Source: Liolophura sinensis
Lineage: Eukaryota; Mollusca; Polyplacophora; Chitonida; Chitonidae
Direction of reading: 5' to 3'
Assembly: GCF_032854445.1 (NCBI RefSeq)
Contig: NC_088301.1
Span: forward strand, 22,685,808 to 22,749,807
Length of the DNA: 64,000 bases
Both the position numbers and the translations under genes were made by a program. Numbering within the stretch: the stretch's first letter is position 1; every line of letters starts with the position of its first letter. The notes below the pieces were generated by a model. The model was given only the letters and a program-made list of their open reading frames with translations, made no database searches and had not been told where the DNA came from. Shown here in pieces: positions 47,055 to 57,790 of the stretch.

Positions 47055-47138
47055 CGAGAGCTGGATTTGAACATATGACCTCTATGGCTAAAAGGCCAGA
47101 GAATAGCAGCATTTTAACCATCTGAGCCAGAAAGGCTC
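47055..47138 (-). repeat. tRNA-like segment, reverse
   Basis: The minus strand carries TGGCTCAGATGGTTAAAATG (A-box-like) and GTTCAAATCCAGC (box B). Likely a third SINE head. Confidence 0.4.
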
Positions 47139-47366
47139 TAAATGTGGAACTTGAAGAGATTAAACTCAAAAATAATTATCACTAATTAGCATCTTCCAGC
47201 ATAAGCTTGCTCCAGTCATTTCCATGTTTCTCCTTTCCATCAAAATCACAGTCTCATTTCTTACATGTTTTGCTGTGCTGGCATTTAACTAGGAGAAGAG
47301 GAAAGGGACTCCTTTGTGCCCTTGTCATCTCCTTTGTGCCCTTGTCATCTCCTTTGTGCCCTTGTC

Positions 47367-48306
47367 ATGTCTATGCTCTTCCTGTATTACATCCGAGTAA
47401 TATATTGTTCTTTAAGGAAGTTCACCTTCATCAACAAGCCTTTACTCAAGACTTATAAAATCAACAAGTTTGACTACAATTTTATTATAAATGGCCAGAG
47501 GATATGTTCTCCTCAATCCCCGCCATTCTTGTTGATATTTGTGGGGTCTGCTTTACATGCACAGACGACTGAGAGAAGCTATCCGGCAAACATGGGCGTC
47601 CCTTAGTTCCACCCAGCTCTGGGCAGATGGCACCACCATTAACAATGTTAAGGTTGTTTTCTTATTTGGAGTGACAAAGGAAAAAGAGAGTTATGCAATT
47701 CCCGAAAGAGAGAGTAAGCTCTATGGTGATGTCATTCAAGCTGATTTTGTCGATTCCTATGATAACTTGACGATAAAAACAATGGCTGGTATAAAATGGA
47801 TGACTAGATTCTGCCCAGCTGCTAAATATGTGATGAAGTCAGATGATGATGTATTTGTACACATACCTAACTTTTTAGCAGCTCTACGCCACATAACTAG
47901 CAATGCCTTCTTTTAAGGCATTAATTCTTGCCATAATAAAGTGCACAGAAGTGGGAAATGGGGTGTTAATCAGAGAGATTATCCATATCCGACATTTCCT
48001 AAATATATACATGGATTTTTTTATGCTTTCCCTTTTAATGTGGCTCACGACCTCTCAAGTTTTGCCGAGTACTTTCCAAATCTCCCTGCCAAAGACGCCA
48101 TTTTCACAGGAATTCTCCGTCAAGTGATTGGAGCAGAAGCGATTAAGCGAGAGGACTTGTTCTGTTACAATCTATTTTGGCGTGATTTCTACAGTGCCAC
48201 TAAGGCAGGGATTGGATCAATAGGATTTCAAGAAATGCATGAGCTTTGGGAGAGTATATTGATAATCAAGTACTTCTTCACTCATTTCTTTGGTGAGAAG
48301 CAATAA
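47367..48306 (+). pseudogene. Beta-1,3-galactosyltransferase-like (GT31) pseudogene, intronless
   Basis: Homology runs from ATG at 47,367, a short hydrophobic start (MSMLFLYYIRVIYC), through PPFLLIFVGSALH to the GT31 words REAIRQTW, VVFLFGV, ESKLYGDVIQADFVDSYDNL and the metal-binding MKSDDDVFV. It continues with KWGVNQRDYPYPTFPKYIHG and the late AKDAIFTGIL block. Overall length, about 313 codons, is normal for the family. Two lesions are visible: a one-base shift near 47,560-47,575 between GSALHAQ and RRLREAIRQTW, and one in-frame TAA at 47,914. The lack of introns suggests a retrocopy, although many animal B3GALT genes are single-exon. A sequencing error at either lesion is possible. SINEs flank both sides. 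Confidence 0.85.
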
Positions 48307-48493
48307 TACCTACTGTAATTCTTCAACTTGTCCAGGCATATTCTGAAGGCATTATTCAGTATGGACAGATAGAATTATACTGTTTGAATTTGGCCAATGC
48401 AACGAATGTAGGTTTGTCTCCAAAGTCAAATTAAAATGTGCATATATTGTACTGAAAGTTGCTCTTTCATAAGGTTGGCGAATTTGGGTAAAC

Positions 48494-48666
48494 ACATGCT
48501 GGCTTCCTCTCCAGACGTACGTGGGAAGGTCTGCCAGCAACCTGCGGATGGTCGTGGGTTTCCCCCTAAGCTGAGCCCGGTTTCCACCCACCATAATGCT
48601 GGCCGCCGTCATAAAAGTGAAATATTCTTGAGAACGGCGTAATACACCAATCAAATAAATAAATTT
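48494..48666 (+). repeat. SINE family A 3' two-thirds
   Basis: From CATGCTGGCTTCCTCTCCAG to CACCAATCAAATAAATAAAT. The tRNA-like head is missing. Confidence 0.88.
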
Positions 48667-49131
48667 GGGTAAACACCGTTTTACAAAACGCATACATCGT
48701 TAAATGCGTTAAACTACCATGGCAGCCAGATCTTTGGGCAGTACATGGTTATTACATGTTTGCATGTATGCTATGTTCTAAGTGAAATGTATAAAGACTA
48801 GAAGGTGTATAATCCCATGCTTGAACTACACTCAGCTCGTGCATCACAGTTGTCTTCATCACAACACTTAATTATTCTACCTCATGTAAATTTTCCCTGC
48901 ACATGCAAAACCAGGAACAGTCCAATGATATGCCAAAAATTTCTATGATCTCAACCTACCAATTTTGTTTTTTAATTTATCTGACTTTTGCCTAACACCA
49001 TACCAAAACCAGGTTGTTGTCATTCTCTTTGGCGAACACTGTCATGTCGACCAGGGCCGCCTGCCACTGACTGTCACCACTACTCAGATTCCTGTGTGTA
49101 ATGAGTGAAACTCGCCCAGACCGCCTACATA

Positions 49132-49200
49132 TAGTATAGTATAGTATAGTATAGTATAGCACAGTATAGTACAGTACAGTATAGTATAGTACAGTATAGC
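49132..49200. repeat. (TATAG)n microsatellite
   Basis: Pentamer TATAG with ACAG variants, about 14 copies. Confidence 0.9.
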
Positions 49201-49578
49201 ATCCATGTACATGCATGTCTGGGTGTGGTGTACAGCTTAGTCGGGGTAGACTGACACGAGCAAACCAGGTCGCGGTGATCCATCCATCAAATCCATCCAA
49301 AACACAACCAGCAGACAGGCAGGCAAGTCACCCAAAAAAATCTCACGGACAGACTGCGGTTCATAGCAGCGACCCTCCGCCTGCAGCAGTGAGCCTTCCT
49401 GGGAGAACATTGTTGCAAAGACACGCTGAGCGATCCTACCCGCCAGCCAGCCAGCCAGCAGTCGGGCAAACAATGTTGTCGGCTGTGGTTTGTTTTGACA
49501 CGTGGTTTTTGTTTTCACCGGCTGTGCCTGCGCCTTGTATACATTGTTGCCAGCCAGCCAGCCGGGAAGTAGACCCTA

Positions 49579-49681
49579 TACATGTCACCTACATGCAGTA
49601 GAAAACATATCTACATGTCATCTACATGCGGTAGAAAACACATCTACATGTCACCTACATGGAGTAGAACATGTCACCTCA
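49579..49681 (+). repeat. Short 32-bp tandem repeat
   Basis: Three copies of a unit like CATGTCACCTACATGCAGTA plus GAAAACATATCTA. The last is shortened. Confidence 0.8.
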
Positions 49682-49908
49682 ATGAGGAGCCTATGGGCGA
49701 ACCTAAAAAATTTTTTTATACATAATACATAGGAACCATCCAGATAAGCAGTCAGCCCTAGCATGACACACTGACCCAGTCAATTCTAGCGCCGTCACCG
49801 ACCAGCCAGCCGGCTGCGGTACGGATGAGACACGACCAACACAAAGAAACACAAAGACCGGGGTTGATTCCATAGTGAAAAAACAACAACAGTTTTATAA
49901 TTATTTAC

Positions 49909-50182
49909 AGCAATGTACACGGAGCGTCGATATACCTCTGTGTGGTTGGGAGGGAGTCGCACTTCATACATTAACGTGGGGCGAACAATCTCTACATAAT
50001 ACTCCCGAATGGGTCGGGGATCCTTGACATGCCGGTAGACGTCTTCAGTGTATGCTCGCAGCACCTGCAGTCGTCCCTCATTGACCCTACCATCCGCAAA
50101 CATACTACGAAGTACACCCGTGTAGCATTGTAGATCGGTGACGACAGCTACCCAGTCTTTCCATTTAGGTTTTTGTCCGCAG
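49909..50182 (-). CDS. Coding-like exon, product unknown
   Basis: On the minus strand a frame of about 85 residues (for example WKDWVAVVTDLQCYTGVLRS, GRVNEGRLQVLRAYTEDVYR, IVRPTLMYEVRLPP) has balanced, protein-like composition and is followed by GTAAAT, a possible donor, at 49,908. An acceptor may lie near 50,190. I do not recognise the family. Nearby minus-strand segments at 50,722 and 51,192 have similar character, so they could be parts of one gene or of a mobile element. Confidence 0.35.
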
Positions 50183-50721
50183 CTTCGTCAGGCTAGAAAA
50201 GACACAAAGAAGACACCGTCGTCATTCTAGTGCCATCACCGACCGAACCCTATAAACATCAATCAAACTATAGATAGATAGATAGATATCACTTACAGTG
50301 AATCCATAACACAACTCACGCCACTTACCTGAAGTACAGACAACAGGTAAGACATAACCAAAACAAAAGACTGGGGTGAAATTTCAACCTTAAAACTTAT
50401 TTCGAACTCGAACAGTGAATGAATGAATGAATGAATGAATGCATGCTGTATGTGTCCATTATTTTTTCACGGTAAGACATGTCTCGTAGTGACGTTTGAA
50501 TCACCAATATGAAAGTCCTGACACTGGTTAATGTTTATAACTCGCACCACCCTTGTCACCTTCCTGTAAAACATATAGGTAGAACGAGAATAAATGAAGG
50601 GGAAAAAAAAAGTGGGTAAGGGTGGCGCGGTTAAAAAACACTCACTCGTTCATCGTCTGGGTGGCCTGGCTGCTGGGTAGGGTGGTAGGCTGGTCGTCAG
50701 GTACAGGGAGGGTGTTGGCTG

Positions 50722-50904
50722 TCACTCCATGTACATCTGGGCGAATGCCGGGTTGGATTTGTTGATCGGCGTCTCATTTAAAAACTGCCGCAGTTGGTCT
50801 TTCACGCTCTTCTCCACGTCCAACAGGAGGGAGGCTGCCTTACGTGCCTGGCGCATGAACTTGACCAACACAGCTCCCTCTTTCAGGTAACTCTCGGTTC
50901 TCTA
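50722..50904 (-). CDS. Coding-like terminal exon, product unknown
   Basis: The minus strand after an acceptor-like ACTAG reads about 59 residues (ESYLKEGAVLVKFMRQARKA, SLLLDVEKSVKDQLRQFLNE, INKSNPAFAQMYME) to TGA. The pattern suggests an amphipathic helix or coiled coil. No known family is recognised. Because it ends in a stop, it would be the last exon of a transcript separate from the segment at 49,909-50,182. Confidence 0.35.
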
Positions 50905-51191
50905 GTAATGGGAAGGGTTGTGGAGGAGATGGATCACTCGTGGCGGTGGACATCGACTAAGTGAGTACTATATATAAATAATATATCATTGATAGGCCTA
51001 CTGTATGAGGACATTCATAAACTTAATACACCAAACTACAAACCCTGGATAACGTTGATAACATCACAACATGCCTAAACATTACCCAACTTATTCTTAA
51101 AAAAAGAATTACTTCAAAAGAAACAAAAATATATGTACAATATGTACTCTTACACACATGTATAATGCCTACTTGCCTCAGCACATCTTCT

Positions 51192-51416
51192 TCAGCCAGA
51201 GTTCCTGTAGTTGGTACTTTGTTGCATCACGAGTTGTGACAATAAGTGGCGTGTGAGATCACACCGTGACGACATCTGGCGGCAGGGGGAGAGAGCCGCG
51301 CATTTGGCAGCCTGTTTCAATGTAGTCACGTGATGATTAAGGCCCACTTTTTCGTGGTGGAGTGCAAGTTTCTCTTGATTGCAGCAGGCACAGTATAAAT
51401 TCACATCATTAGGTCA
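51192..51416 (-). CDS. Zinc-finger-like fragment
   Basis: The minus strand gives DVNLYCACCNQEKLALHHEK followed by HHVTTLKQAAKC, a C2-H-type spacing like U1/BED-type fingers found in many transposon-derived proteins. The frame stops after about 74 residues. Upstream boundary unclear. Low support. Confidence 0.3.
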
Positions 51417-52599
51417 TGGTGTCTGACACAACAAGTTATATAACTGTTTCTGTGTGCATAGCTTTGTGACAGCACAGTGATGTTGCACATTGGACGTCAC
51501 AACAACCCTTTCGTAGCCACAATTTGTTGATATGCTTCCTCGTCCGCCAACGTGTTACTATATATAAATGACCAATCGTAGGGATGATAGCTTTGTAATG
51601 TACATGACGTAACTTTCAAGGTACGCAGAATACGTCAAGGATCCAGACTAAAAAAACACCAAGAAAAGAAAATACCAAAAAGAAAATTTAAATACATTTA
51701 TAGCCGACAATCTTGAATGAATGAATGACTCCACATTAGCAACCATATTATACATGCTACAGAGTGTACCATACACGCTAGCCAATGAAACACGACTTTT
51801 ACTGCTCTCCATTCGGTCCGCGCTCTGCTTTTCCCTCCCAGCCAGCATTCAGCTGTGGGGCCCGTTTGGGCCCTAAACGGGCTACTGCTTGGGGCCCTAA
51901 CTGGTCAGCCCGTTTGGGCCCCAGGCAGATTTGTCCTCGGGCTCCACTTGGGCCCTACTTGGGCAATAAGGGCACCGTTTGGGCCCCAACCGGGCTAAAG
52001 TTTGGATGTTTGGGCCGACTGGAATTATTCTAAACAGAAACTCACTTCGAACATCCAAAGAGAGTGGCACTTGGGTAAGAACGTTCATTTACCAGGTATG
52101 GCTAGTGCACCCAAGTGGAGAAATAATTAACAAAGTGGATCTGGCGCCATTTTAGAGGGTCCCACATGCCAGTTACAAGGGAGGAAAGCCACCAACCTTG
52201 ATTAAGATTGAGAACAGATAATTTACAAAACTTTTCCTTCATGCTGACCGGAATGGAACATGCAATTTCTGCCATTGCTTATGTATTCTGTGTACACTGA
52301 CAAACACATTTCATATTTTTGTAGAACTACTCCAAAATTTATTTCATACAAACTCAGAGATAGCATAATCCACTAGAAAGTTGTCAACAGAACAATCTTT
52401 TCTCAGAATGAATAAAACACTTCAAATTTGTGGACAGTCACAGTCAAACAGAAACAAAAGCTTTCTCACCATTGTAAATGAAGGAGAAATAATGTACAGT
52501 TAGTTGGGTATTTCCGAATCACGTTCTGCTCTTGAGGAGCGAGAGTAGCTTCTCTTTGTTACATGACAAACAATTATGTCATTTTCTTCACAAAATATT

Positions 52600-53395
52600 C
52601 ATTTAAATTAAAGACCTGTAGACATATTTGATACCTATACTACAAATCGTGTGAGTTACAGAAGGTTCCCCTGCACACCTTAGGAGGAGTTGATTACACA
52701 AAATATGGACTACAATGAGGACTACGTCATATTTCTTATAAAAGTTGGCTAAGTACAGAATGGGGGAATCGGGACAACAAATGATTTTTTATACTAAATG
52801 AAAGACTTGTGCACATATTTGTTACCTATACTACAAATCGTGTGAGTTACAGAAGGTTACTTTTCCTACTGGGAGTTGATTACACAAAATATGCACGGCA
52901 TAAAGACTACATGTCATACTTGTTAAGTTCACACGCAGAAAATTGGCACAAAAAATGATTTTTTACATTAAATTGATGACCTATTCACCTATACTACAAA
53001 TCGTGTGAGTTACAGAAGGTTCCCCTGCACACCTTAGGAGGAGTTGATTACACAAAATCTGGACTACAATGAGGACTACGTCATATTTCTTATAAAAGTT
53101 GGCTAAGTACAGAATGGGGGAATCGGGACAACAAATGATTTTTTTATACTAAATGAAAGACTTGTGCACATATTTGTTACCTATACTACAAATCGTGTGA
53201 GTTACAGAAGGTTACTTTTCCTACTGGGAGTTGATTACACAAAATATGCACGGCATAAAGACTACATGTCATACTTGTTAAGTTCACACCCAGAAAATTG
53301 GCACAAAAAATGATTTTTTACATTAAATTGATGACCTATTCACATATTTAACACACAGACTATACATCCCGTGAGTTTCAAAAGCTTCCCTTGCT
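52600..53395. repeat. 355-bp higher-order tandem repeat of paired monomers
   Basis: The word CCTATACTACAAATCGTGTG starts at 52,634, 52,825, 52,988 and 53,180, giving alternating monomers of about 191 and 163 bp and a compound period of 354-355 bp. Corresponding monomers are near identical. A degenerate fifth monomer follows to about 53,395. It lies within the GGGCCC-bounded element, downstream of its gene. Confidence 0.9.
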
Positions 53396-53710
53396 TACCT
53401 TAGGAAGAGTATCAACCAATACCGTCCCAGTCCACAGGAGAAGCAGTGTAGTGGGTGATGGCCCAGTACCATCCCCTTACTGCCCCTCCCATGAACTGGA
53501 ACCTCTGGTACAGATGTGAAGAGCACAGACCAAGTGAGTGGGTGATGGCCCTTTCCCATCCCCTTTTTGGCCTGTGCAATGCACAAATGCACCTGAGGGT
53601 AATGGTGGCTCATACAGGAAAAATAATAAACTTACATTGAATTACATATAGTGGGACATGGCCTAGTGCCACTTACAGACAAAAACTACATTTAAAACCT
53701 ACATAAAACA

Positions 53711-54346
53711 CTAACTATCTAAACTAGCTGTTCTGGCCCTCTCTGCCATGGCTCTTTTGGCACGATTACCATCTCGGTCCCTCCCATTGCTCAGCCATTT
53801 GGAGACCGCTTTTTCAAACTCCTTTTTGTTTATGGCTGATGTCCGGGTATTGTTCTTCAAAGCACCTGAATTGAAATCAGTAAGGGAAAGACATAAAGAG
53901 AACAGAAATAAACATCTGAAGATGTTCTAACATCAATTAAACAAAAACTTTTGGTTTATCTTCCACTTTGTACTGTTGCTAGAACAGGTTTGTGCCTGGT
54001 CATAGATTATAATGAAATGTTTAACAATAGCTCGCGGGAATTTCCCTTTACCTCAGTTGGTAGAGTTTTGCACTGCAATAGTCCCGAGTTCAAACCCTGG
54101 TTTGACAACTGAACAATTCATTTAAGTCAGTCATCCATCAAATGCAGAGGTAAAATTATGTTCCACAAACAAAATAGAATACTTACGATAGACCAGTTCG
54201 AAAACCCTGGAGGTCCCAAACGCCCTCTTCCCATGACGCCCTATCAGATTGAATTGGAGGGAGAGTGGATTTGTGAGAACATATCCCATCATTCTCCTTG
54301 TGGCTTCATCCACTGTCCGTCCTCCCAAGTCGCTCACAAAGGACAC
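53711..54346 (-). CDS. DUF4806-like domain protein, C-terminal two exons
   Basis: Exon 54,346-54,187 (53 codons plus one base) is preceded by ATGTAG and followed by GTAAGT. It joins in phase to exon 53,865-53,711, which follows TTCAATTCAG and ends in TAG. The spliced product of about 103 residues reads LGGRTVDEATRRMMGYVLTN, LSLQFNLIGRHGKRAFGTSR, VFELVY, then KKEFEKAVSKWLSNGRDRDG. This layout, with a GG-x-TV start, helical RRMM, FN-x-x-G-x-x-GKRAF core and a final W-L helix, fits DUF4806, a domain of unknown function in many invertebrate proteins. The N-terminal part was not found. An untranslated exon ending at 55,377 may be its first exon. Confidence 0.6.
54043..54110 (+). repeat. tRNA-like segment
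   Basis: A-box-like TTTACCTCAGTTGGTAGAGT and box-B-like GAGTTCAAACCC at tRNA spacing. Pairing at the acceptor stem is poor. Probably a SINE head, in the intron of the DUF4806 gene. Confidence 0.4.
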
Positions 54347-55376
54347 CTACATGGAAAACAAAATGGAATGAATCTTACACCTTCTTTTGATAAATGGTGA
54401 CTTAAAAAATGTTATTTAAAACTTGTATATGTACTTGCAGAAGTGCAAATATGTTGAGGATATTTGTATGATTCACAATGTCAGGGGTTGTACTAAACAC
54501 ATTTTCCTTTTTCCAGTAAAGTTATCTCCTCTCGCCTTCCTGTTTTTTTTTGACCTGCAGGGAAAAACTTTTCAAAAATTACATCTGGAATGTCAGTTGT
54601 TATTTCACTTCACCTTTCACCCCATCACTATGTTACATTATGTTACTACACTTACTCATTCAGAGGCTTCTGAGTGATTTATCTCAATAGGTAAAAAAAA
54701 AAAAATAACACTAATTAATAAAAGCACAGAATGTAGCATGAAAATAGCAGAGGCCACAATGGAACAAGAACTAAAGATACATAATGCATTATACAATACA
54801 TTAATAGTGGACATGTTTTCCTTTCAAGTACATGTTCTCTGAAAACAGGGTTGAGAAAGAGGCAGAATAGCTGTGAAAGAGGTACACATACATATATGCA
54901 GGGCTTATTTCAGAGCAGGCCATTTTTAACTTCTGAGGTGATTATAAGCATTCGTCTCATGCTTTTTTATTTTAGTAGGTCACATTAGTAACTGCCTTGT
55001 GTAGTTTTTGCTTTTAACTGACCCTTAAATCACGGACCTCTAGCTGGGTTAATCCTTTGTGCCCAACACGATAGGGCTGAATGCTAACACATCGACCGAT
55101 CGGAATAAATGAAAGGCAGCTGGCTGCGCATAGCTGTCGGACAGGCAAGAGGCATGATGGACACGGGATGCAATGTTGCCAACAACTGCTAGCCTAGGGT
55201 TTACTACGTACTTTACGTGCCCCCTGCATCTCAACATGGTGTTGTTGTTGTTGTTAATTAACACCAGCTGACCAAATTCTTATCCATGTTGATCACGTAC
55301 GTTAATCCTATAATTCACATACCAAACAACTCAGTGTGTACATAAAGTGTTAACACAGATGAAGATCCAGACTTAC

Positions 55377-55620
55377 CGATAATGAAGATTAACTGTGCTA
55401 GATTCTTTTGTCAGTCTGCTCTGTCTGTTTGTTCCTTGTGCGATCTCAACGTTGAAAAGAGCGCGAACTTCTTGCCGCTCTCGCGAGAATTAGTGAGCTC
55501 GTTCCTTGTTCCTGTTAGCTCGTACTTTGTCCGATCGCCAATTGTGCGCAGCTGTGTACATGGCTTGGCCTTTCGCCACTGTGCTGCTGCATGTGCTTGT
55601 TACGCATTCTAATAGGCAGT
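55377..55620 (-). other. Possible first exon of the DUF4806 gene
   Basis: A CpG-containing block whose minus strand ends CATTATCG followed by GTAAGTCT, a strong donor. Frames within are short and stopped, so it would be 5'UTR. The start is not defined, and its link to the exon at 54,346 is inference. Confidence 0.35.
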
Positions 55621-56110
55621 CCTACGTTCAGCCCAATCCATTTAGGGTGATTGGGGCCAAAGCAGAACTGTTTAAAATATATATGTATATATATTCAAAT
55701 AAATCGATTTAAGACTAAAATATTTTTTTTTATCACTTAGTAGCCATATATTATTTCATTTGGTGTTTTTATAGCGTCGATCAAATATTTCTAATTTATA
55801 TTGATTCAAATAAAGTAATTTTTAAAATATTTGCTGTCTCTAGAAATTAATACTTTATGCAAGTTAACGTTGAAAAGCCCATCAACTCCCCTCTCAGGCC
55901 CCAGTTGGTTAGCCCAGCCATAATAGCAATGTCTCGCGGGCCCCAATCGGTTAGCCCATTCACATCCCAACAACGGGCTGCCCAAAACAGCCCCAGGTGG
56001 GCCCCAGTGGGTTAGCCCATTCCAAGCCCAAGCCCAACTAGCCCGCGTAAACCCCACCTGGGCCCCGCATGGACATGTTGGCTGGGCTCTGACGTTATAA
56101 GCCAGGCTCG

Positions 56111-56120
56111 TTTATAAAAA
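56111..56120 (+). promoter_or_regulatory. TATA box of the H2B-like gene
   Basis: TTTATAAAAA lies 28 bp before the ATG and only 25 bp after the end of the GGGCCC-bounded element. No CCAAT or other histone upstream motif is left between them. Confidence 0.55.
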
Positions 56121-56138
56121 GCCGGTAGCCTCGCCACC

Positions 56139-56591
56139 ATGTCACTCTACTGCGCTATCTCTTGCCGAGCAGGAGCAGTGTTGCCATTTCGCCAGACACC
56201 AACCAGCTCTGAAGGAGCAAAGAAGGCTGCCCGGAAGTCCGGGGTTAAGAAGAAGAGAAGGAGAAAGAAAAGCTACGGCATGTACAAAGTCATGAAGCAG
56301 GTCCACTCTGACACCGGCGTCTCTTCCAAGGCCATTTTCATCATGAACAGCTTTGGTAATGACATCTTCGAGCGTATCGCGGCCGAAACCGCTCGTCTGA
56401 TTCGCCACAACAAACGTTCCACCATCAGACCGCTGTCCGACTCCTGTCCGGTGATCAGGCAGCAGCCAATGACGCCGTCAAAGCATCCCACCAACACCCT
56501 CCCAAACTGCAACACACGAAACACACCGAACATATGTTCAAGGCAAGGGGGGTTTTCTTCTTTTGTCTCAATTGTTTATAAAATTTATTGA
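56139..56591 (+). pseudogene. Divergent, damaged histone H2B
   Basis: Residues about 32-95 are clearly H2[43 protein letters not shown] and NKRSTI. The first 25 residues do not resemble an H2B tail. After NKRSTI the normal TSREI is missing and the frame is shifted: the expected QTAVRLL is readable only in another frame (after position 56,421). The C-terminal helix and the AVTKYTSSK end are therefore lost. No histone 3' stem-loop follows; AATAAA near 56,594 is present instead. The ATG has a good context (GCCACCATGT). It is most likely a pseudogene; a truncated variant is possible. Confidence 0.8.
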
Positions 56592-56609
56592 AAAAATAAA
56601 TGTTCAAAT

Positions 56610-57600
56610 CAAAATTAATACGCGTAATAGAGGTGGTATAAATCACGAAAAAGACAGTTTTATCACTTTCATCGCACTTTGTCTCCCTCTTGGTAATCAA
56701 TAATGCTTTAGTACTGACTTGGACCGATACAAGTTGCAAACATGTATAAAATTCGAGTCGATTAATTGATTTGTTGTTCGCCAATATACCTAATCATATA
56801 TATCATTCAGAGATGTACTGAACAGTGTTGGCGAGAATAGAGCTCTACAGAACGTAGTTATAGCACAGATGCCATACTGTTTGTATATTTTATTTTTGAA
56901 GAAATATCGTACAAGACGGCGTGTGCGAACACTGGGTAATACTCATCTGTTGGAGTTCAAATTTTATTTTGTAAACAGATGTAGAAGTCTAATTTGTGCT
57001 GATAATTTATTCCATTCCTGAGGCACACATATACTTGTGGACGGTCCGACGCAGATATTGCTCGTATTCGAAGGAAATGTTCTTCCCCGACTAAAGACGC
57101 CATATTAGAAAACGTTTCGCAATGTATTTTACTCTGGTGGCTTTCATCTGAATCAGTACATATATAGAACTAGGTGGATACACGAGTGCGAGTTAATTCT
57201 CGGCGTTTTACCCGATTGGTATCAACAGCCAGCATATGCATTTTTACATCCTGTGTGAAAAACCTACCCATTTAAATATAACAGCCCTTGTCAGAAAAAA
57301 AGAGCCAGAAATTTATGGGTTAATTTGTAAAAAGGCAAGATTTCTCAGTTTCAGTATATGTGTTTAATTATAGGAATTGCTTAATTTTGAACTGTATTGG
57401 TCTTTGTCGAGACCGTGATCCGTTCAGCATGCTTGGAGAAAATTTTTTGTACATGTTAAGTGCCGAGTTATATCATGTGTTTCCATTCATTCTTTCGCTG
57501 TTTCTAAGCTAGATAGACCTATCCGCTAAAGCACATTCAACGTGAACTGAAACTTCATCAAGAATCAATATTGACACTAAAGCGCGAACCTAAGAGAAAA
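56610..57600. other. Intergenic DNA between the H2B-like and H2A genes
   Basis: AT-rich, no exon or repeat family recognised, and no other histone gene. Confidence 0.45.
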
Positions 57601-57616
57601 CATTTTGGCATTCTCT

Positions 57617-57716
57617 CATTGGTTAGTCGAACAGTTTTCCCTATGCTGGTTGGTTGAAATACGTGGGGAAACAAATTCATCTAAAAACAGCAGAATCCCC
57701 GCAGAGGGTATAAAAG
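57617..57716 (+). promoter_or_regulatory. H2A promoter: CCAAT-type motifs and TATA box
   Basis: Inverted CCAAT words (ATTGGTTAG at 57,618 and TTGGTTG near 57,650) precede TATAAAAG at 57,709-57,716, about 75 bp upstream of the H2A start. This is the usual layout of replication-dependent histone promoters. Confidence 0.7.
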
Positions 57717-57790
57717 GTCACGTTCATACGTCGGTTATTATTTGGACTCGGCTTTCATGCGGGGACGATTCATTGTTTTAGAATCTCAAA

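Larger units (their letters stand above)
51837..56086. mobile_element. Candidate DNA element with GGGCCC-rich inverted ends carrying a DUF4806 gene
   Basis: The left end begins CCCAGCCAGCATTCAGCTGT then GGGGCCCG. The right end, read inverted, begins CCCAGCCAACATGTCCATGC then GGGGCCCA. Both ends continue inwards for about 190 bp as arrays of GGGCCC/GGGCT words (51,837-52,025 and 55,880-56,086) not found elsewhere in the window. Between them lie a spliced minus-strand DUF4806-type gene and a higher-order tandem repeat. No clear target-site duplication was found, and no transposase was recognised. It may be a non-autonomous element, an unknown class, or two GGGCCC repeats that happen to face each other. 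Confidence 0.55.

Noticed and set aside
49215-49601. 128-codon frame rich in Ser, Pro and Gln
   Set aside because: Composition comes from CCAG/CAGCC-type simple repeats. No homology and no start context.
51785-52033. 82-codon frame with LGPKRATAWGPNW-like repeats
   Set aside because: It is the translation of the GGGCCC-word repeats at the element end; the mirrored end gives similar frames on the other strand.
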